From: a virus
Length of the DNA: 50,640 nt
Direction: 5' to 3' (one strand)
Virus record (IMG/VR): IMGVR_UViG_3300029267_001908
Location: 1 to 50,640 of that record
The notes beneath the pieces were generated by a model. It was not told where the DNA came from, did not search any database, and saw only the letters and a list, made by a program, of their open reading frames with translations. Shown here piece after piece: positions 1 to 8,010 of this stretch (within the stretch, counting starts at the first letter, position 1; the number at the start of each line of letters is the position of its first letter). Made by a program: the position numbers and the translations under genes.

Positions 1-158
1 TGCGAAGGCTCGCTCGTTTCATCAAGTTTTGTGACGTTCATAACCTAACTCAAGATTTTTTGGGCAACAACAGCGAGGGTTCACAAAAGGTTTTCGTGTG
101 GCAAAGATGGGTCACAACTTTTTTTCTGTTCAATTGAGTTTTACTTAAAAAGGTCAAA
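1..158. other. left end of window, upstream of first terminase gene
   Basis: No gene or convincing promoter is visible in this stretch. It lies where a lambda-type phage would keep its cos or pac site, directly ahead of the terminase genes, so a packaging site here or across the window ends is possible but is only inferred from position. Confidence 0.3.
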
Positions 159-635
159 ATGCGTAAACCTGGTAAATTAACTTTTCATGCGCGAGCGTTT
201 ATTGATTACTGCGAAGGCGCATCATATAAAGAGATTGCAACAAAGCACGGGGTCAAGCGGACAACGGTAAATAATTGGGTGACTGATGAGAAGTGGCAAG
301 ACAGACGCCGTGACCGTGAAGAGCGGCTTGCGGCGGAACGTGAAGAGCTTATTCAAAAAGCCAACTCGAAAGTTTACGCCCGTCATCAAAAAGAACACGA
401 AGAGCAAATCAGATTGATTCTTGTCAATCTAAAGATCGCGTCGGCTGTTACCGCAGAAGAGGCGCGAAAAATTTACAAACTTGAGCCGGTGAATGAATCG
501 CGGCTTGAAAATATTCGGACTGTCGTAAGTATTACGCAAAAAACGGCAAATGTTTTGTCAATGCTGTTCCCTAAATCTATCATGCAACTTGACGAGGAGC
601 AACAAGAAGTATGCGTATCGAAAGAAGAAAAGTAG
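159..635 (+). CDS. HTH protein, putative terminase small subunit
   Basis: This 158-residue basic protein opens with a helix-turn-helix of the type found in phage terminase small subunits (about residues 10-45, with YKEIATKHGVKRTTVNNW). A charged, probably coiled-coil stretch follows. Small terminase subunits bind the packaging site on phage DNA and load the large subunit. It is the first gene of the late operon and its last 25 nt overlap the next gene. A second small-subunit candidate lies directly before the large terminase at 2177, so this one may instead be an accessory DNA-binding protein. The family assignment rests on the HTH, size and position. Confidence 0.6.
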   Translation: MRKPGKLTFHARAFIDYCEGASYKEIATKHGVKRTTVNNWVTDEKWQDRRRDREERLAAEREELIQKANSKVYARHQKEHEEQIRLILVNLKIASAVTAEEARKIYKLEPVNESRLENIRTVVSITQKTANVLSMLFPKSIMQLDEEQQEVCVSKEEK

Positions 636-1123
636 ACGACTTAAAGCCGGCAGAATACAATCCGCGAAAGATTTCCGATAATGCTCTTGCTGGTCTCGAG
701 ACGAGCGTTAAAAGATTTGGTCTTGTGCAGCCGATAGTAATCAATGAACGAACCGGCAATATTGTGGGCGGTCACCAACGACTTAAAGTTGTTTGTGATG
801 AAGAAATTGATTGTGTGATCGTTGACCTTGACGAGTCGGAAGAGAAAGCGCTAAACGTTGCGCTCAACAACCCGCACATTCAAGGCGAGTGGGACGTTGA
901 CAAGTTAGACTCTATCCTCCGCGAGATCAGCGACATCGACGTATACAAGGATCTTAAGCTTGACAAACTTGAGGTGATCATGCCGGAAGACGTGGCTAAG
1001 AATGAAATAGCCAACGTGCCGGTTTATGAAGTTGTAATAGAGTGTACCAGCGAAGGCGAGCAAAAGAGTTTATACGATGAATTCTCAGACAGAGGTCTAA
1101 AATGCCGAGTTTTGACATTGTAA
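611..1123 (+). CDS. ParB/sulfiredoxin-like N-domain protein
   Basis: The N-terminal 100 residues match the ParB N-terminal/sulfiredoxin-like fold: LKPAEYNPRKISDNALAGL near residue 11, then VQPIVINERTGNIVGGHQRL. Stand-alone forms of this domain are common in phages next to terminase or DNA-modification genes, and relatives bind or hydrolyse nucleotides. There is no following HTH and no adjacent ParA, so a partition role is unlikely. It overlaps the genes on both sides, which suggests translational coupling with the ABC-ATPase/acetyltransferase downstream. The exact activity cannot be read from the sequence. Confidence 0.75.
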   Translation: MRIERRKVDDLKPAEYNPRKISDNALAGLETSVKRFGLVQPIVINERTGNIVGGHQRLKVVCDEEIDCVIVDLDESEEKALNVALNNPHIQGEWDVDKLDSILREISDIDVYKDLKLDKLEVIMPEDVAKNEIANVPVYEVVIECTSEGEQKSLYDEFSDRGLKCRVLTL

Positions 1124-2190
1124 GAAACAGCCGGGCGAAGAAAACCTTTCGCGTTGCCTCGGTGATGGGACGATATGACTTGACCTTTACGAAGATAAAA
1201 GAGTCTTTTGTCGGATCCATCCCGATAGAAAAACAGGATTGGCAAATCGGCGTGATCTACGGCAGATCAGGAACGGGCAAAAGCACGATAGCAAAAGAGC
1301 TGTTTGGCGATGCCGTTATTGATGGATTTACGTACACAAAAGAAAGCGTGCTAGATGATTTCGATGATAAGAACTCCGTCGAAGACATCACAAAAGCGTT
1401 TGTTTCGGTGGGTTTCTCTTCCGTTCCAAGCTGGCTAAAGCCTTACAACGTGCTATCGACCGGTGAAAAGATGCGCGTTGACTTGGCGAGATCTTTAATG
1501 TCAGAGCAAGACCTTGTTGTCTTTGATGAATACACGAGCGTAGTTGATCGTGATATTGCAAAGGTCGGCTCCCTCGCAGTATCAAAAGCGATTAGGCGAG
1601 CAGATAAACGATTTATCGCTGTTACCTGTCATTCGGATATCTCGGATTGGCTAAGTCCCGACTGGATATTTTGCACTGACAATATGTCCTTTGAATGGAC
1701 AAGGGGGAGACATCGGCGACCAGAAATCAAAATCGATGTTTACCGCTGTAAAGGATTCTGGGAGCATTTTAAAAAGTATCACTATCTAAAAGAAACGATC
1801 GGCAATAGTTCAAGGCGATACGTGGGTTTCTATGGCGACAAGCCAGTTGCTTTTGTCTCTGCTACCATACACCCGCTATCCAATGGCATGCGAAGGTATA
1901 TCATTAGAATTGAGCGTGTTGTGGTGTTGCCGGCTTATCAAGGTATCGGCATCGGTGGCAGAATGCTTGATGCCGTCTGTCAGATGTTCTATGAAGCAGG
2001 CGAGCGAGTTTCCCTTGTTACTTCTCATTATGCCCTTAATAGGCATTGGCAACACAGCCCTGATTATGTGTTGCGTAAGAAGTGCAGAAAAAAGAATCAT
2101 GGCGGATCAGCTATGAACAATAGCGGCAGTGGCAATCGTATTATAGCATCATGGGAGTATGTAAAGAGGTCTAACCATGACAATGCTTGA
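1102..2190 (+). CDS. ABC-type ATPase fused to GNAT acetyltransferase domain
   Basis: This 362-residue fusion has an ABC ATPase at the N-terminus and a GNAT fold at the C-terminus. Walker A is GRSGTGKST (residues 54-62), the ABC signature region is LSTGEKMR (118-125) and Walker B is DLVVFDE (137-143). There is no membrane segment. The C-terminal part has HYL (227-229) and an acetyl-CoA-binding loop QGIGIG (280-285). It resembles the group described as an ABC-type ATPase fused to a predicted acetyltransferase (COG2401-like). Mu Mom, a DNA base modifier, is also a GNAT-fold protein, so a DNA-modification role is conceivable but inferred. The start has an AGAGG ribosome site and lies inside the ParB-like gene. 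Confidence 0.8.
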   Translation: MPSFDIVRNSRAKKTFRVASVMGRYDLTFTKIKESFVGSIPIEKQDWQIGVIYGRSGTGKSTIAKELFGDAVIDGFTYTKESVLDDFDDKNSVEDITKAFVSVGFSSVPSWLKPYNVLSTGEKMRVDLARSLMSEQDLVVFDEYTSVVDRDIAKVGSLAVSKAIRRADKRFIAVTCHSDISDWLSPDWIFCTDNMSFEWTRGRHRRPEIKIDVYRCKGFWEHFKKYHYLKETIGNSSRRYVGFYGDKPVAFVSATIHPLSNGMRRYIIRIERVVVLPAYQGIGIGGRMLDAVCQMFYEAGERVSLVTSHYALNRHWQHSPDYVLRKKCRKKNHGGSAMNNSGSGNRIIASWEYVKRSNHDNA

Positions 2191-2713
2191 GGCGGCGGAA
2201 TTGCTTGGCGTTAGCAAACGTAGCATAACGAACTACATAGACAAGGGCTTGATCTCTGCCAAGAAGGTGCAGAGCAACCATGGGTGCGGCTATGCGTGGG
2301 ATATAGAGGATGAAACGGTTTACGCACTGCTTGAATCGCGTGGCGAGGAGCGACCAGAAGCACCACCGCAGAAGGAGCAACCAGGCAGTAAAGCAAGCGG
2401 CAAAACAAGCAGCAGAGGGCATGACATTACCAGAGGCGAAGCAGAGCGTTTGCTTAAATATGAGCAAATGAAAAGCGCTCGATACAAGAACATGCAACTT
2501 GAGAAACGCCTTGTTGATGCTGAAGAATTGAAAAGCGGTATTGCTGCGGTGTTTACTAGCACGTGGGGTCGGCAACGTGAGTTTATAGAGCAGTGGGCTA
2601 TAGATTTTAATCTGACATTTGGTCAGGTTGACCGCATGCAAAAGGACTTTGACAAGGCGCTTAAAGCAGGCAATGAAGAGCTTGCAAGAAAGGTTGACAA
2701 TGCTAGAGGCTAG
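2177..2713 (+). CDS. terminase small subunit, Nu1-like
   Basis: The N-terminus is a MerR/Nu1-type winged HTH (TMLEAAELLGVSKRSITNYI) followed by a linker rich in Gln, Ser, Glu and Lys and a helical C-terminal part. Lambda Nu1 has the same plan: a winged helix that binds cos and a helical region that contacts the large subunit. At 178 residues it is close to Nu1 (181). It overlaps the upstream gene by 14 nt and the large terminase start by 14 nt, which supports paired expression with the large subunit. Confidence 0.75.
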   Translation: MTMLEAAELLGVSKRSITNYIDKGLISAKKVQSNHGCGYAWDIEDETVYALLESRGEERPEAPPQKEQPGSKASGKTSSRGHDITRGEAERLLKYEQMKSARYKNMQLEKRLVDAEELKSGIAAVFTSTWGRQREFIEQWAIDFNLTFGQVDRMQKDFDKALKAGNEELARKVDNARG

Positions 2714-4535
2714 CATAATAGCGGGCGTTTTGCAAGATGCCTATAGCCAATCAATGGGGGTGCCGAAATATGGTAGCATCCTTGAATTTTTCGAAGATGG
2801 CTTTTCGCTTACAGACGATGATCGCTTTAAGCGCTTCGAATTAAAGTATTCTCCGTGGTGTAGGGAGCTGTGCCGGTGGTGGTCGGACTATTCAACACCA
2901 TGGATATACTTAATATTTGGTTCCCAGTTGGCAAAAACGTCTTTTATGATGGGATGCTTGCTCTATGTTTCGCAATACGAACGCGGCGCTACACCGTGTA
3001 TATGGGTAATGAGCATAGCAGAAGAGGCCAAAAACTTCATAAAAGGCAGGTTGAAACCGTTTCTTGATGAGTCCGGAGAAGAGGCAATCAAGAAAGATCA
3101 ATGGAAATTGTCTTCTTTCCGTGTCAATAATAGCTCGGTCAAGGTCGGCTACGCAACAGCAAAAACAACCATTCGTACCAAGCCATGTCGCTATGCTTTC
3201 GGTGATGAAATAGGCTTGTGGAAAGAATCGACCAACTACGTAAAGAAACGTACAAGGACGTTTGAAGGCAAGCGGAAAGGCGTATTTTGCACAACACCAC
3301 CAGATAATTCAGATCATCATAGTGTAAGTGAGATGTTCGCAGGTAACTATTACCAATGGTGGGTTCCATGCATGCATTGCGGCAAATACCAAGGCTTGCT
3401 GTTTAAAAATCTGGTGTTCAAGGAAGGCAAGGTTGATGGTGTTTGGGACTTTGAGAAGGTAAAAGAGTGCGTGCGGTACAAGTGCGAACACTGCGGCGGC
3501 TTCTGGTACGACCATCAAAAGTTAGACATCATCAACAAGGGCAAAACGGTATGTGTTGATCCTGACACATACGAATCGAGAGAAGAACGCAAAAGCGATT
3601 CCAAAACGCTTCAAATCAGTGCTCTATATAGTGTCTTTACCGAGTGGGGAACGCTTGCTATCGGGCACTTGAAGGCAGAGCAAGAAGGCTACAAGGCACG
3701 TATCGAGTTCATCACAGATGAGCTTGCCGAAGTTCCCAAAAAACGCCTTGGCCAGAGCTTGAAGAAACACGAGTTAGCAAGATTCATCGATCCGATACGT
3801 AAGAGCGGAATTATCCCAGGCTACAACCTATACACCGCGGGCATCGACGTACAACGTGCCGGCAATCTATATTATTCTGTATGGGGCTTTAAAGGCGGTC
3901 CTGTCATAAGCTCTCACTTGCTAAAATATGGCATTGTCGGATGGAAGGACGCAGACGGCGGTGTAAACTGGATTCCTTTATTACAAGAGTTTGCTGATTT
4001 TCGTTCTAGGTTGTACCGTGCTACGCTTGACGCGACAGATGGCGAAGTAACATTTGTCATATATGATTTCTGTCGATACCACGGCAAGCCATTTGTGCCG
4101 CTTAGGGATGCAGGAACACAGCTTGAAAAAATATGCTTTAAGTCGTTAGACATCGATCCAAGGACCGGGCAGAAGCTAAAAGCAACCGGGTTTAAGTACT
4201 TATCCGTTAATTCAGACATCGTAAAAGACGAAATAGCTACGATGTTTTCACGCCTACCAACCGATGAAGGCGCTTGCACGTTTCCGTGTGACGTGGAAGA
4301 GGTGTTTTTACGTCATATATCAAATGAACACCGGACAGAAGAAGAGAGAAGAGGCCGGATAGTGTCGACCTGGCAGTTGCGGTATTCGGGAGCAGCGAAT
4401 CATTTCTTTTCAACGATGGTTTACGCACATGCCGCAATGGAAGACGTTAGACCGTTACTACAAAAAGCAGGAGGGGCCAAAAAATCAATACGAAAAGCAA
4501 GAAAAAGGATCATATATCCGGGAGAACAGTTGTAG
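2700..4535 (+). CDS. terminase large subunit, GpA family
   Basis: The ATPase and nuclease that packages DNA into proheads. The deviant Walker A GSQLAKTS is at residues 74-81 and the Walker B region YAFGDEIG at 165-172. Two CxxC pairs (CMHCG and CEHCG) form the zinc-like module usual in the lambda GpA family, and the nuclease part begins near GIDVQ. I choose the ATG at 2700 (MLEAS), which has an AGAAAGG site just upstream and overlaps the Nu1-like gene; an earlier in-frame ATG at 2619 would overlap that gene by 95 nt. The 611-residue length is usual for the family. The C-terminal end is very basic. Confidence 0.95.
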   Translation: MLEASIIAGVLQDAYSQSMGVPKYGSILEFFEDGFSLTDDDRFKRFELKYSPWCRELCRWWSDYSTPWIYLIFGSQLAKTSFMMGCLLYVSQYERGATPCIWVMSIAEEAKNFIKGRLKPFLDESGEEAIKKDQWKLSSFRVNNSSVKVGYATAKTTIRTKPCRYAFGDEIGLWKESTNYVKKRTRTFEGKRKGVFCTTPPDNSDHHSVSEMFAGNYYQWWVPCMHCGKYQGLLFKNLVFKEGKVDGVWDFEKVKECVRYKCEHCGGFWYDHQKLDIINKGKTVCVDPDTYESREERKSDSKTLQISALYSVFTEWGTLAIGHLKAEQEGYKARIEFITDELAEVPKKRLGQSLKKHELARFIDPIRKSGIIPGYNLYTAGIDVQRAGNLYYSVWGFKGGPVISSHLLKYGIVGWKDADGGVNWIPLLQEFADFRSRLYRATLDATDGEVTFVIYDFCRYHGKPFVPLRDAGTQLEKICFKSLDIDPRTGQKLKATGFKYLSVNSDIVKDEIATMFSRLPTDEGACTFPCDVEEVFLRHISNEHRTEEERRGRIVSTWQLRYSGAANHFFSTMVYAHAAMEDVRPLLQKAGGAKKSIRKARKRIIYPGEQL

Positions 4536-4804
4536 AGCGTTCGAACGTTCGAACAGTAATAGAGCATGAACACGAAGGTTTAGAGACGATCACAAGGAGC
4601 AATATCCTTGAAATATACAGTGAGTTTTGCATTAAGCGCAAAATAACGCTTAGAAAGCGCGCAAATGACATAGGCGTGTCACACGGGACGCTTTCGAAGC
4701 TTGAAAACAACGGATTTCCGCCTTCCGAGCGTATTGTATTGAACATTTTAAGCTATTTTGAGCGCTTAAAGAGAGCAAATGGACACGCAAAAACGCCGGT
4801 TTAG
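4484..4804 (+). CDS. XRE-type HTH protein, possible AUC start
   Basis: The frame open from about 4452 to 4804 encodes a clear XRE-like HTH: ITLRKRANDIGVSHGTLSKL followed by ENNGFPPSERIVLNIL. No ATG, GTG or TTG exists in this frame before the HTH. The best candidate is ATC at 4484, nine bases after a strong AGGAGG (4469-4474) inside the end of the terminase gene. Starting there gives 106 residues beginning NTKSKKKDHISG. Alternatives are a -1 frameshift from the terminase frame or a gene that has lost its start codon. The palindrome at 4539 lies inside the coding frame. It is followed by repeats and its own terminator, so it looks like a separate moron-like unit, possibly a regulator. Confidence 0.5.
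   Translation: MNTKSKKKDHISGRTVVERSNVRTVIEHEHEGLETITRSNILEIYSEFCIKRKITLRKRANDIGVSHGTLSKLENNGFPPSERIVLNILSYFERLKRANGHAKTPV
4539..4554. repeat. palindrome GTTCGAACGTTCGAAC, copy 1
   Basis: A perfect 16-bp palindrome made of two tandem copies of the self-palindromic octamer GTTCGAAC. It starts three bases after the terminase stop and lies inside the small HTH frame. The same sequence recurs at 13132 and 23900, always at a gene boundary in the late region. It is probably a binding site or, as RNA, a hairpin. Confidence 0.85.
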
Positions 4805-4905
4805 GCTGTCAAATAAGCTGTCACTTTTGCGACCGCTTTAGATGAGTAAAATCGGATGAGACAGCGTTTTTAGGCTGTCAAATAAGCTGTCAAATAAGCT
4901 GTCAA
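4801..4905. repeat. direct repeats of CTGTCAAATAAG
   Basis: A 23-bp sequence starting TTAGGCTGTCAAATAAGC occurs at 4801-4823 and again at 4870-4892. The second copy carries an extra 12-bp CTGTCAAATAAG unit plus a partial one. The first copy overlaps the stop codon of the HTH frame. No coding is seen between the copies. The role is unknown; direct repeats like these could bind a regulator. Confidence 0.8.
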
Positions 4906-4930
4906 GGTATATCTTTTTCCATCAAATCGT

Positions 4931-4971
4931 TTAGGCTAGATGCTTTAAAAAAGTATCTAGCCTAATTTTTT
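4931..4971 (+). terminator. rho-independent terminator
   Basis: A perfect 11-bp stem (TTAGGCTAGAT at 4931-4941 with its complement at 4954-4964) is followed by six T residues at 4966-4971. It sits in the middle of the late operon, between the HTH frame and the gpW-like gene. It would stop transcription from the terminase side unless late transcription is antiterminated or restarts. Confidence 0.9.
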
Positions 4972-4979
4972 GGTGGTTT

Positions 4980-5192
4980 ATGGCTATAAAAACGTATACA
5001 GAGCAGCTTGAAGACGTGCAAACGGCTATTACCGCGATAGAAACAAACGCACAGAGCTATAGCATTGGCGGAATGACCATGGCAAAAGCGCGTTTGGAAT
5101 CGCTTTATAAGCGTGAACAGTATTTGCGCACGATGGTAGGCAGAGAAACAACAAGCGGCATAAAAGTACGTCGCGCAGTGCCGGAGCGCTAA
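4980..5192 (+). CDS. head-tail joining protein, gpW-like
   Basis: A 70-residue protein between terminase and portal, the position and size of lambda gpW (68 residues), which plugs the portal so that tails can attach. The N-terminal helix (YTEQLEDVQTAITAIE) is followed by a short beta-like segment and a second helix (MAKARLESLYKREQYLRTM), matching the gpW layout. The stop overlaps the portal start region by one base. The assignment comes from size, position and predicted helices. Confidence 0.65.
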   Translation: MAIKTYTEQLEDVQTAITAIETNAQSYSIGGMTMAKARLESLYKREQYLRTMVGRETTSGIKVRRAVPER

Positions 5193-6820
5193 TGAATCTA
5201 CTTGATAAAGCCATCTCGGTCCTTTCGCCACTTTGGGCAATGAAGAGAGGCAGGGCAAGACAAGCGCTTGCCCTGCTTGATTCTTCGTATAAAGGCGCAT
5301 CGCGCAATACAAGAGCACTTGCAACGTGGTACGCATCATCCGGTAGTGCCAATACGGATCTTGCGCCAGGCACGCGCAAAACGCTTATGCACCGCTCGCG
5401 TGATGCTTACCGTAATTGTCCGCTTGGGCGTGCCGCAGTGCTTAGGCCGACAGCAAACGTTATCGGCACCGGCCTGAAATTCCACAGCAATGTTGATTAC
5501 AAAACGCTCGGCATCACTGCCGAGCAAGGAAAAGAATATAGTCAGCAGATCGAACGCGAGTTTAATTATTACGCCTCTACCCCGGACGAATGCGACTTCG
5601 ACCGCCAACACGATTTTTACCAATTGCAGTATCACGCTTTCTTCTCTTCTCTCCTTTCCGGTGATTCCATAACTTTGACTCCGATGATCAGACGGCCAGG
5701 ATGCCTATATAACTTGAAATTCCAGGTTATAGAGGCTGATCGGCTTGATTCTCCGCAAGGTGATAACGTGCCGCACGAAAAAATCAAGGATGGTGTGGAG
5801 CTTGATAAAAATGGTGTTCCTGTGGCTGTCTGGATACGAGAAACACATCCCGGGGAGTATTTGTCAAGCTATGAAAAGCGGTATAGCTGGAAACGCAAGC
5901 CAATATTTGGAAGTAGAACGGGCAGACGTCGCGTGATGCATCTTTTTAAGCAAGAACGCCCTGGTCAGGTACGCGGCGAACCGTTTCTTGCTCCGATATT
6001 GAACGATCTTAAGCAATGGGACCGCTACAGTGATAGCGAGATGATGTCCGCTGTTATATCAAGCTATTTTACGACGTTTGTCACTTCTCCAGATCCGAAC
6101 GCTATAGATGGCTTGAATCTTATGGCGCAAGAGCCGGATGACGGGCATGATGCGGTAGAGCCTTACGCAAGCTCAGCAGAAGAGATTCGCATGGGGCCGG
6201 GTGCTGTTTGCGGATTGCAGCCGGGGGAAGAAGTTAAATTTGCTAATCCTTCACGGCCAAACGCGCAGTATGAACCGTTTTTGTCTGTTAAGGCCAAGGA
6301 AATGGGGGCCGCAACAGGCGTTCCATTCGAGGATTTGATGCTTTATTTTACCTCTTCGTACTCAGCCGCTCGGGGGGCCCTCTTAAAAGGGTGGCAGTTT
6401 ACGAAAGAACGTCGAAAATTGACCGACACGAAATGGTGTCGACCTGGTTTTTTGCTTTGGCTGGATGAAGCGGTTGCAATCGGACGTTTGAAGCTTCCGA
6501 GCTATGGCGACCCAGTTAAACGGCGTGCTTATGCGAAAGGGTTGTTCGTGGGTGATGCGAGAGGTGCAATTGACGAGGTAAAAGAAATCGATGCAGCCAT
6601 GAAACGTATTGAGCTAGGCGTTTCTAACCGTCACATCGAAACCGCCAACCTTATGGGGCTTGACTGGGAAGATGTTGACGATGTTTTAGCCATGGAAGAG
6701 GCAAGATTACAGGAGCGCAAGCCAAAACAGCCGATTTTGGACGGACAGGAACAAGAAGAGGATAAGGAAGATGCCGGAGACGACAGAGAAAAAAAAGATA
6801 ACGATTCCGACGATACATAA
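5192..6820 (+). CDS. portal protein, lambda family
   Basis: This forms the dodecameric ring at the capsid vertex through which DNA enters and leaves. The 542 residues match lambda gpB (533) in length and features: an N-terminal region with TYKGASRNTRALATW-like motif, NVIGTGLKFHS near residue 90, and the conserved ADRLDSPQGDNV and EEVKFANPSRPN segments. The C-terminal 40 residues are highly acidic. The protease gene starts inside its last 50 nt, as in other lambda-like head operons. Confidence 0.93.
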   Translation: MNLLDKAISVLSPLWAMKRGRARQALALLDSSYKGASRNTRALATWYASSGSANTDLAPGTRKTLMHRSRDAYRNCPLGRAAVLRPTANVIGTGLKFHSNVDYKTLGITAEQGKEYSQQIEREFNYYASTPDECDFDRQHDFYQLQYHAFFSSLLSGDSITLTPMIRRPGCLYNLKFQVIEADRLDSPQGDNVPHEKIKDGVELDKNGVPVAVWIRETHPGEYLSSYEKRYSWKRKPIFGSRTGRRRVMHLFKQERPGQVRGEPFLAPILNDLKQWDRYSDSEMMSAVISSYFTTFVTSPDPNAIDGLNLMAQEPDDGHDAVEPYASSAEEIRMGPGAVCGLQPGEEVKFANPSRPNAQYEPFLSVKAKEMGAATGVPFEDLMLYFTSSYSAARGALLKGWQFTKERRKLTDTKWCRPGFLLWLDEAVAIGRLKLPSYGDPVKRRAYAKGLFVGDARGAIDEVKEIDAAMKRIELGVSNRHIETANLMGLDWEDVDDVLAMEEARLQERKPKQPILDGQEQEEDKEDAGDDREKKDNDSDDT

Positions 6821-8006
6821 CACACCGTTATTGATATCAAAATCCGGATTCGATGACATGTTGCTTAAAGCGCGGTGTGAGGCAGAAGTCAAGGCGTTTG
6901 CCGACAATGACGATGAGTTTTTGTCATTGTTTCCCGCGCCGAATGTAATTGGCAATACTGCTGTTTTGGGCGTTTCCGGGACTATTTCGCTTCGTGCGTC
7001 ATGGTGGCAATTGTTTTTTGGTGGAACATCGATCGATGTATTGACAAAACATCTTAAAGTGTTGGTTGCAGATGACAGTATAAGACGGATCGTTTTAGAT
7101 GTCGACTCGCCCGGCGGATATGTTGACGGCGTTGATGTGTTCGCGCAAGCTGTGTTTGATGCGCGAGAGAAAAAAGAAATCGTTGCGATGGTAAACCCCA
7201 TGTGCGCAAGCGCGGCATACTGGATTGCAAGCGCAGCACATGAAATATACATCACTTCGGGAACATCGATTACTGGCAGCATTGGCGTTATTATCTCACA
7301 TGTCGATTACTCGAAGATGCTTGAAGGCGATGGCGTTAAGGTTACAGAGATTACCGCAGGTAAATATAAAAACATCGCATCAAGTCATAAGCCGCTTTCG
7401 AAGGAAGGCAAAGAAGAATTACAGGCACAAGCCGATTATATATACTCTCTATTCGTCAATGATGTGGCAAAACACCGTAACAAAACGGTAGATGAAGCGC
7501 TTGCCATGGCGGATGGAAGGATTTTTTTGGGTCGACAGGCTGTAGATATCGGCTTGGCCGACGGATTTAAAACGATGAGTGACCTTTTGGAGGACAATGA
7601 TTTGCCCGATAAAGAGAAAACGCCTGTCGTTTCATTGGCGTACTTGAAGGAAAACAATCCCGATTTGCTCGCTTCGATCAAAGAAGAAGCGTACAAGGAC
7701 GGTTTTGAAAAAGGTAAAGCCGAAGGAAACGAGGCAGGAATCAAAGCAGAGAGAGAGCGTGTGTCTAAAGTTAGCTCTCTCTCGCGAAAAGGTTATGAGA
7801 ACATCATAACAAAAGCCATAACAGAAGGCAATACGCCAGAACAAGCGGCAATGGCTTTGTGGAAGGAAAGCGAAAACCGAGGGTCGACCGCAAACCTCGA
7901 AAATATGAAAGCAGACTCCACACAAGCGAAAACCGAGAAAACCGAAGACGAACAACCGTCAAGGCTAGCTGGCCTTCGTGCCGGCGCAGGCATCAGAAAG
8001 GAGTAA
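6771..8006 (+). CDS. prohead protease and scaffold, S49 (gpC-like)
   Basis: A ClpP/SppA-fold serine peptidase of the S49 family that matures the prohead. The catalytic Ser147 lies in NPMCASAAYWIA and the Lys partner in TAGKYKN (Lys198). DVDSPGG (111-117) forms the oxyanion-hole strand. The C-terminal 150 residues are charged and helical (GFEKGKAEGNEAGIKAERER), consistent with a scaffold segment like lambda Nu3, which is fused to or nested in gpC. I looked for a nested in-frame start with a good ribosome site and did not find a convincing one. It overlaps the portal gene by 50 nt. Confidence 0.92.
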   Translation: MPETTEKKKITIPTIHNTPLLISKSGFDDMLLKARCEAEVKAFADNDDEFLSLFPAPNVIGNTAVLGVSGTISLRASWWQLFFGGTSIDVLTKHLKVLVADDSIRRIVLDVDSPGGYVDGVDVFAQAVFDAREKKEIVAMVNPMCASAAYWIASAAHEIYITSGTSITGSIGVIISHVDYSKMLEGDGVKVTEITAGKYKNIASSHKPLSKEGKEELQAQADYIYSLFVNDVAKHRNKTVDEALAMADGRIFLGRQAVDIGLADGFKTMSDLLEDNDLPDKEKTPVVSLAYLKENNPDLLASIKEEAYKDGFEKGKAEGNEAGIKAERERVSKVSSLSRKGYENIITKAITEGNTPEQAAMALWKESENRGSTANLENMKADSTQAKTEKTEDEQPSRLAGLRAGAGIRKE

Positions 8007-8010
8007 CCCT

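Noticed and set aside
611-1123. Partition ParB role for the first ParB-like gene
   Set aside because: It has only the N-terminal domain, no HTH, and no ParA neighbour; the real partition pair is at 32106-33754.
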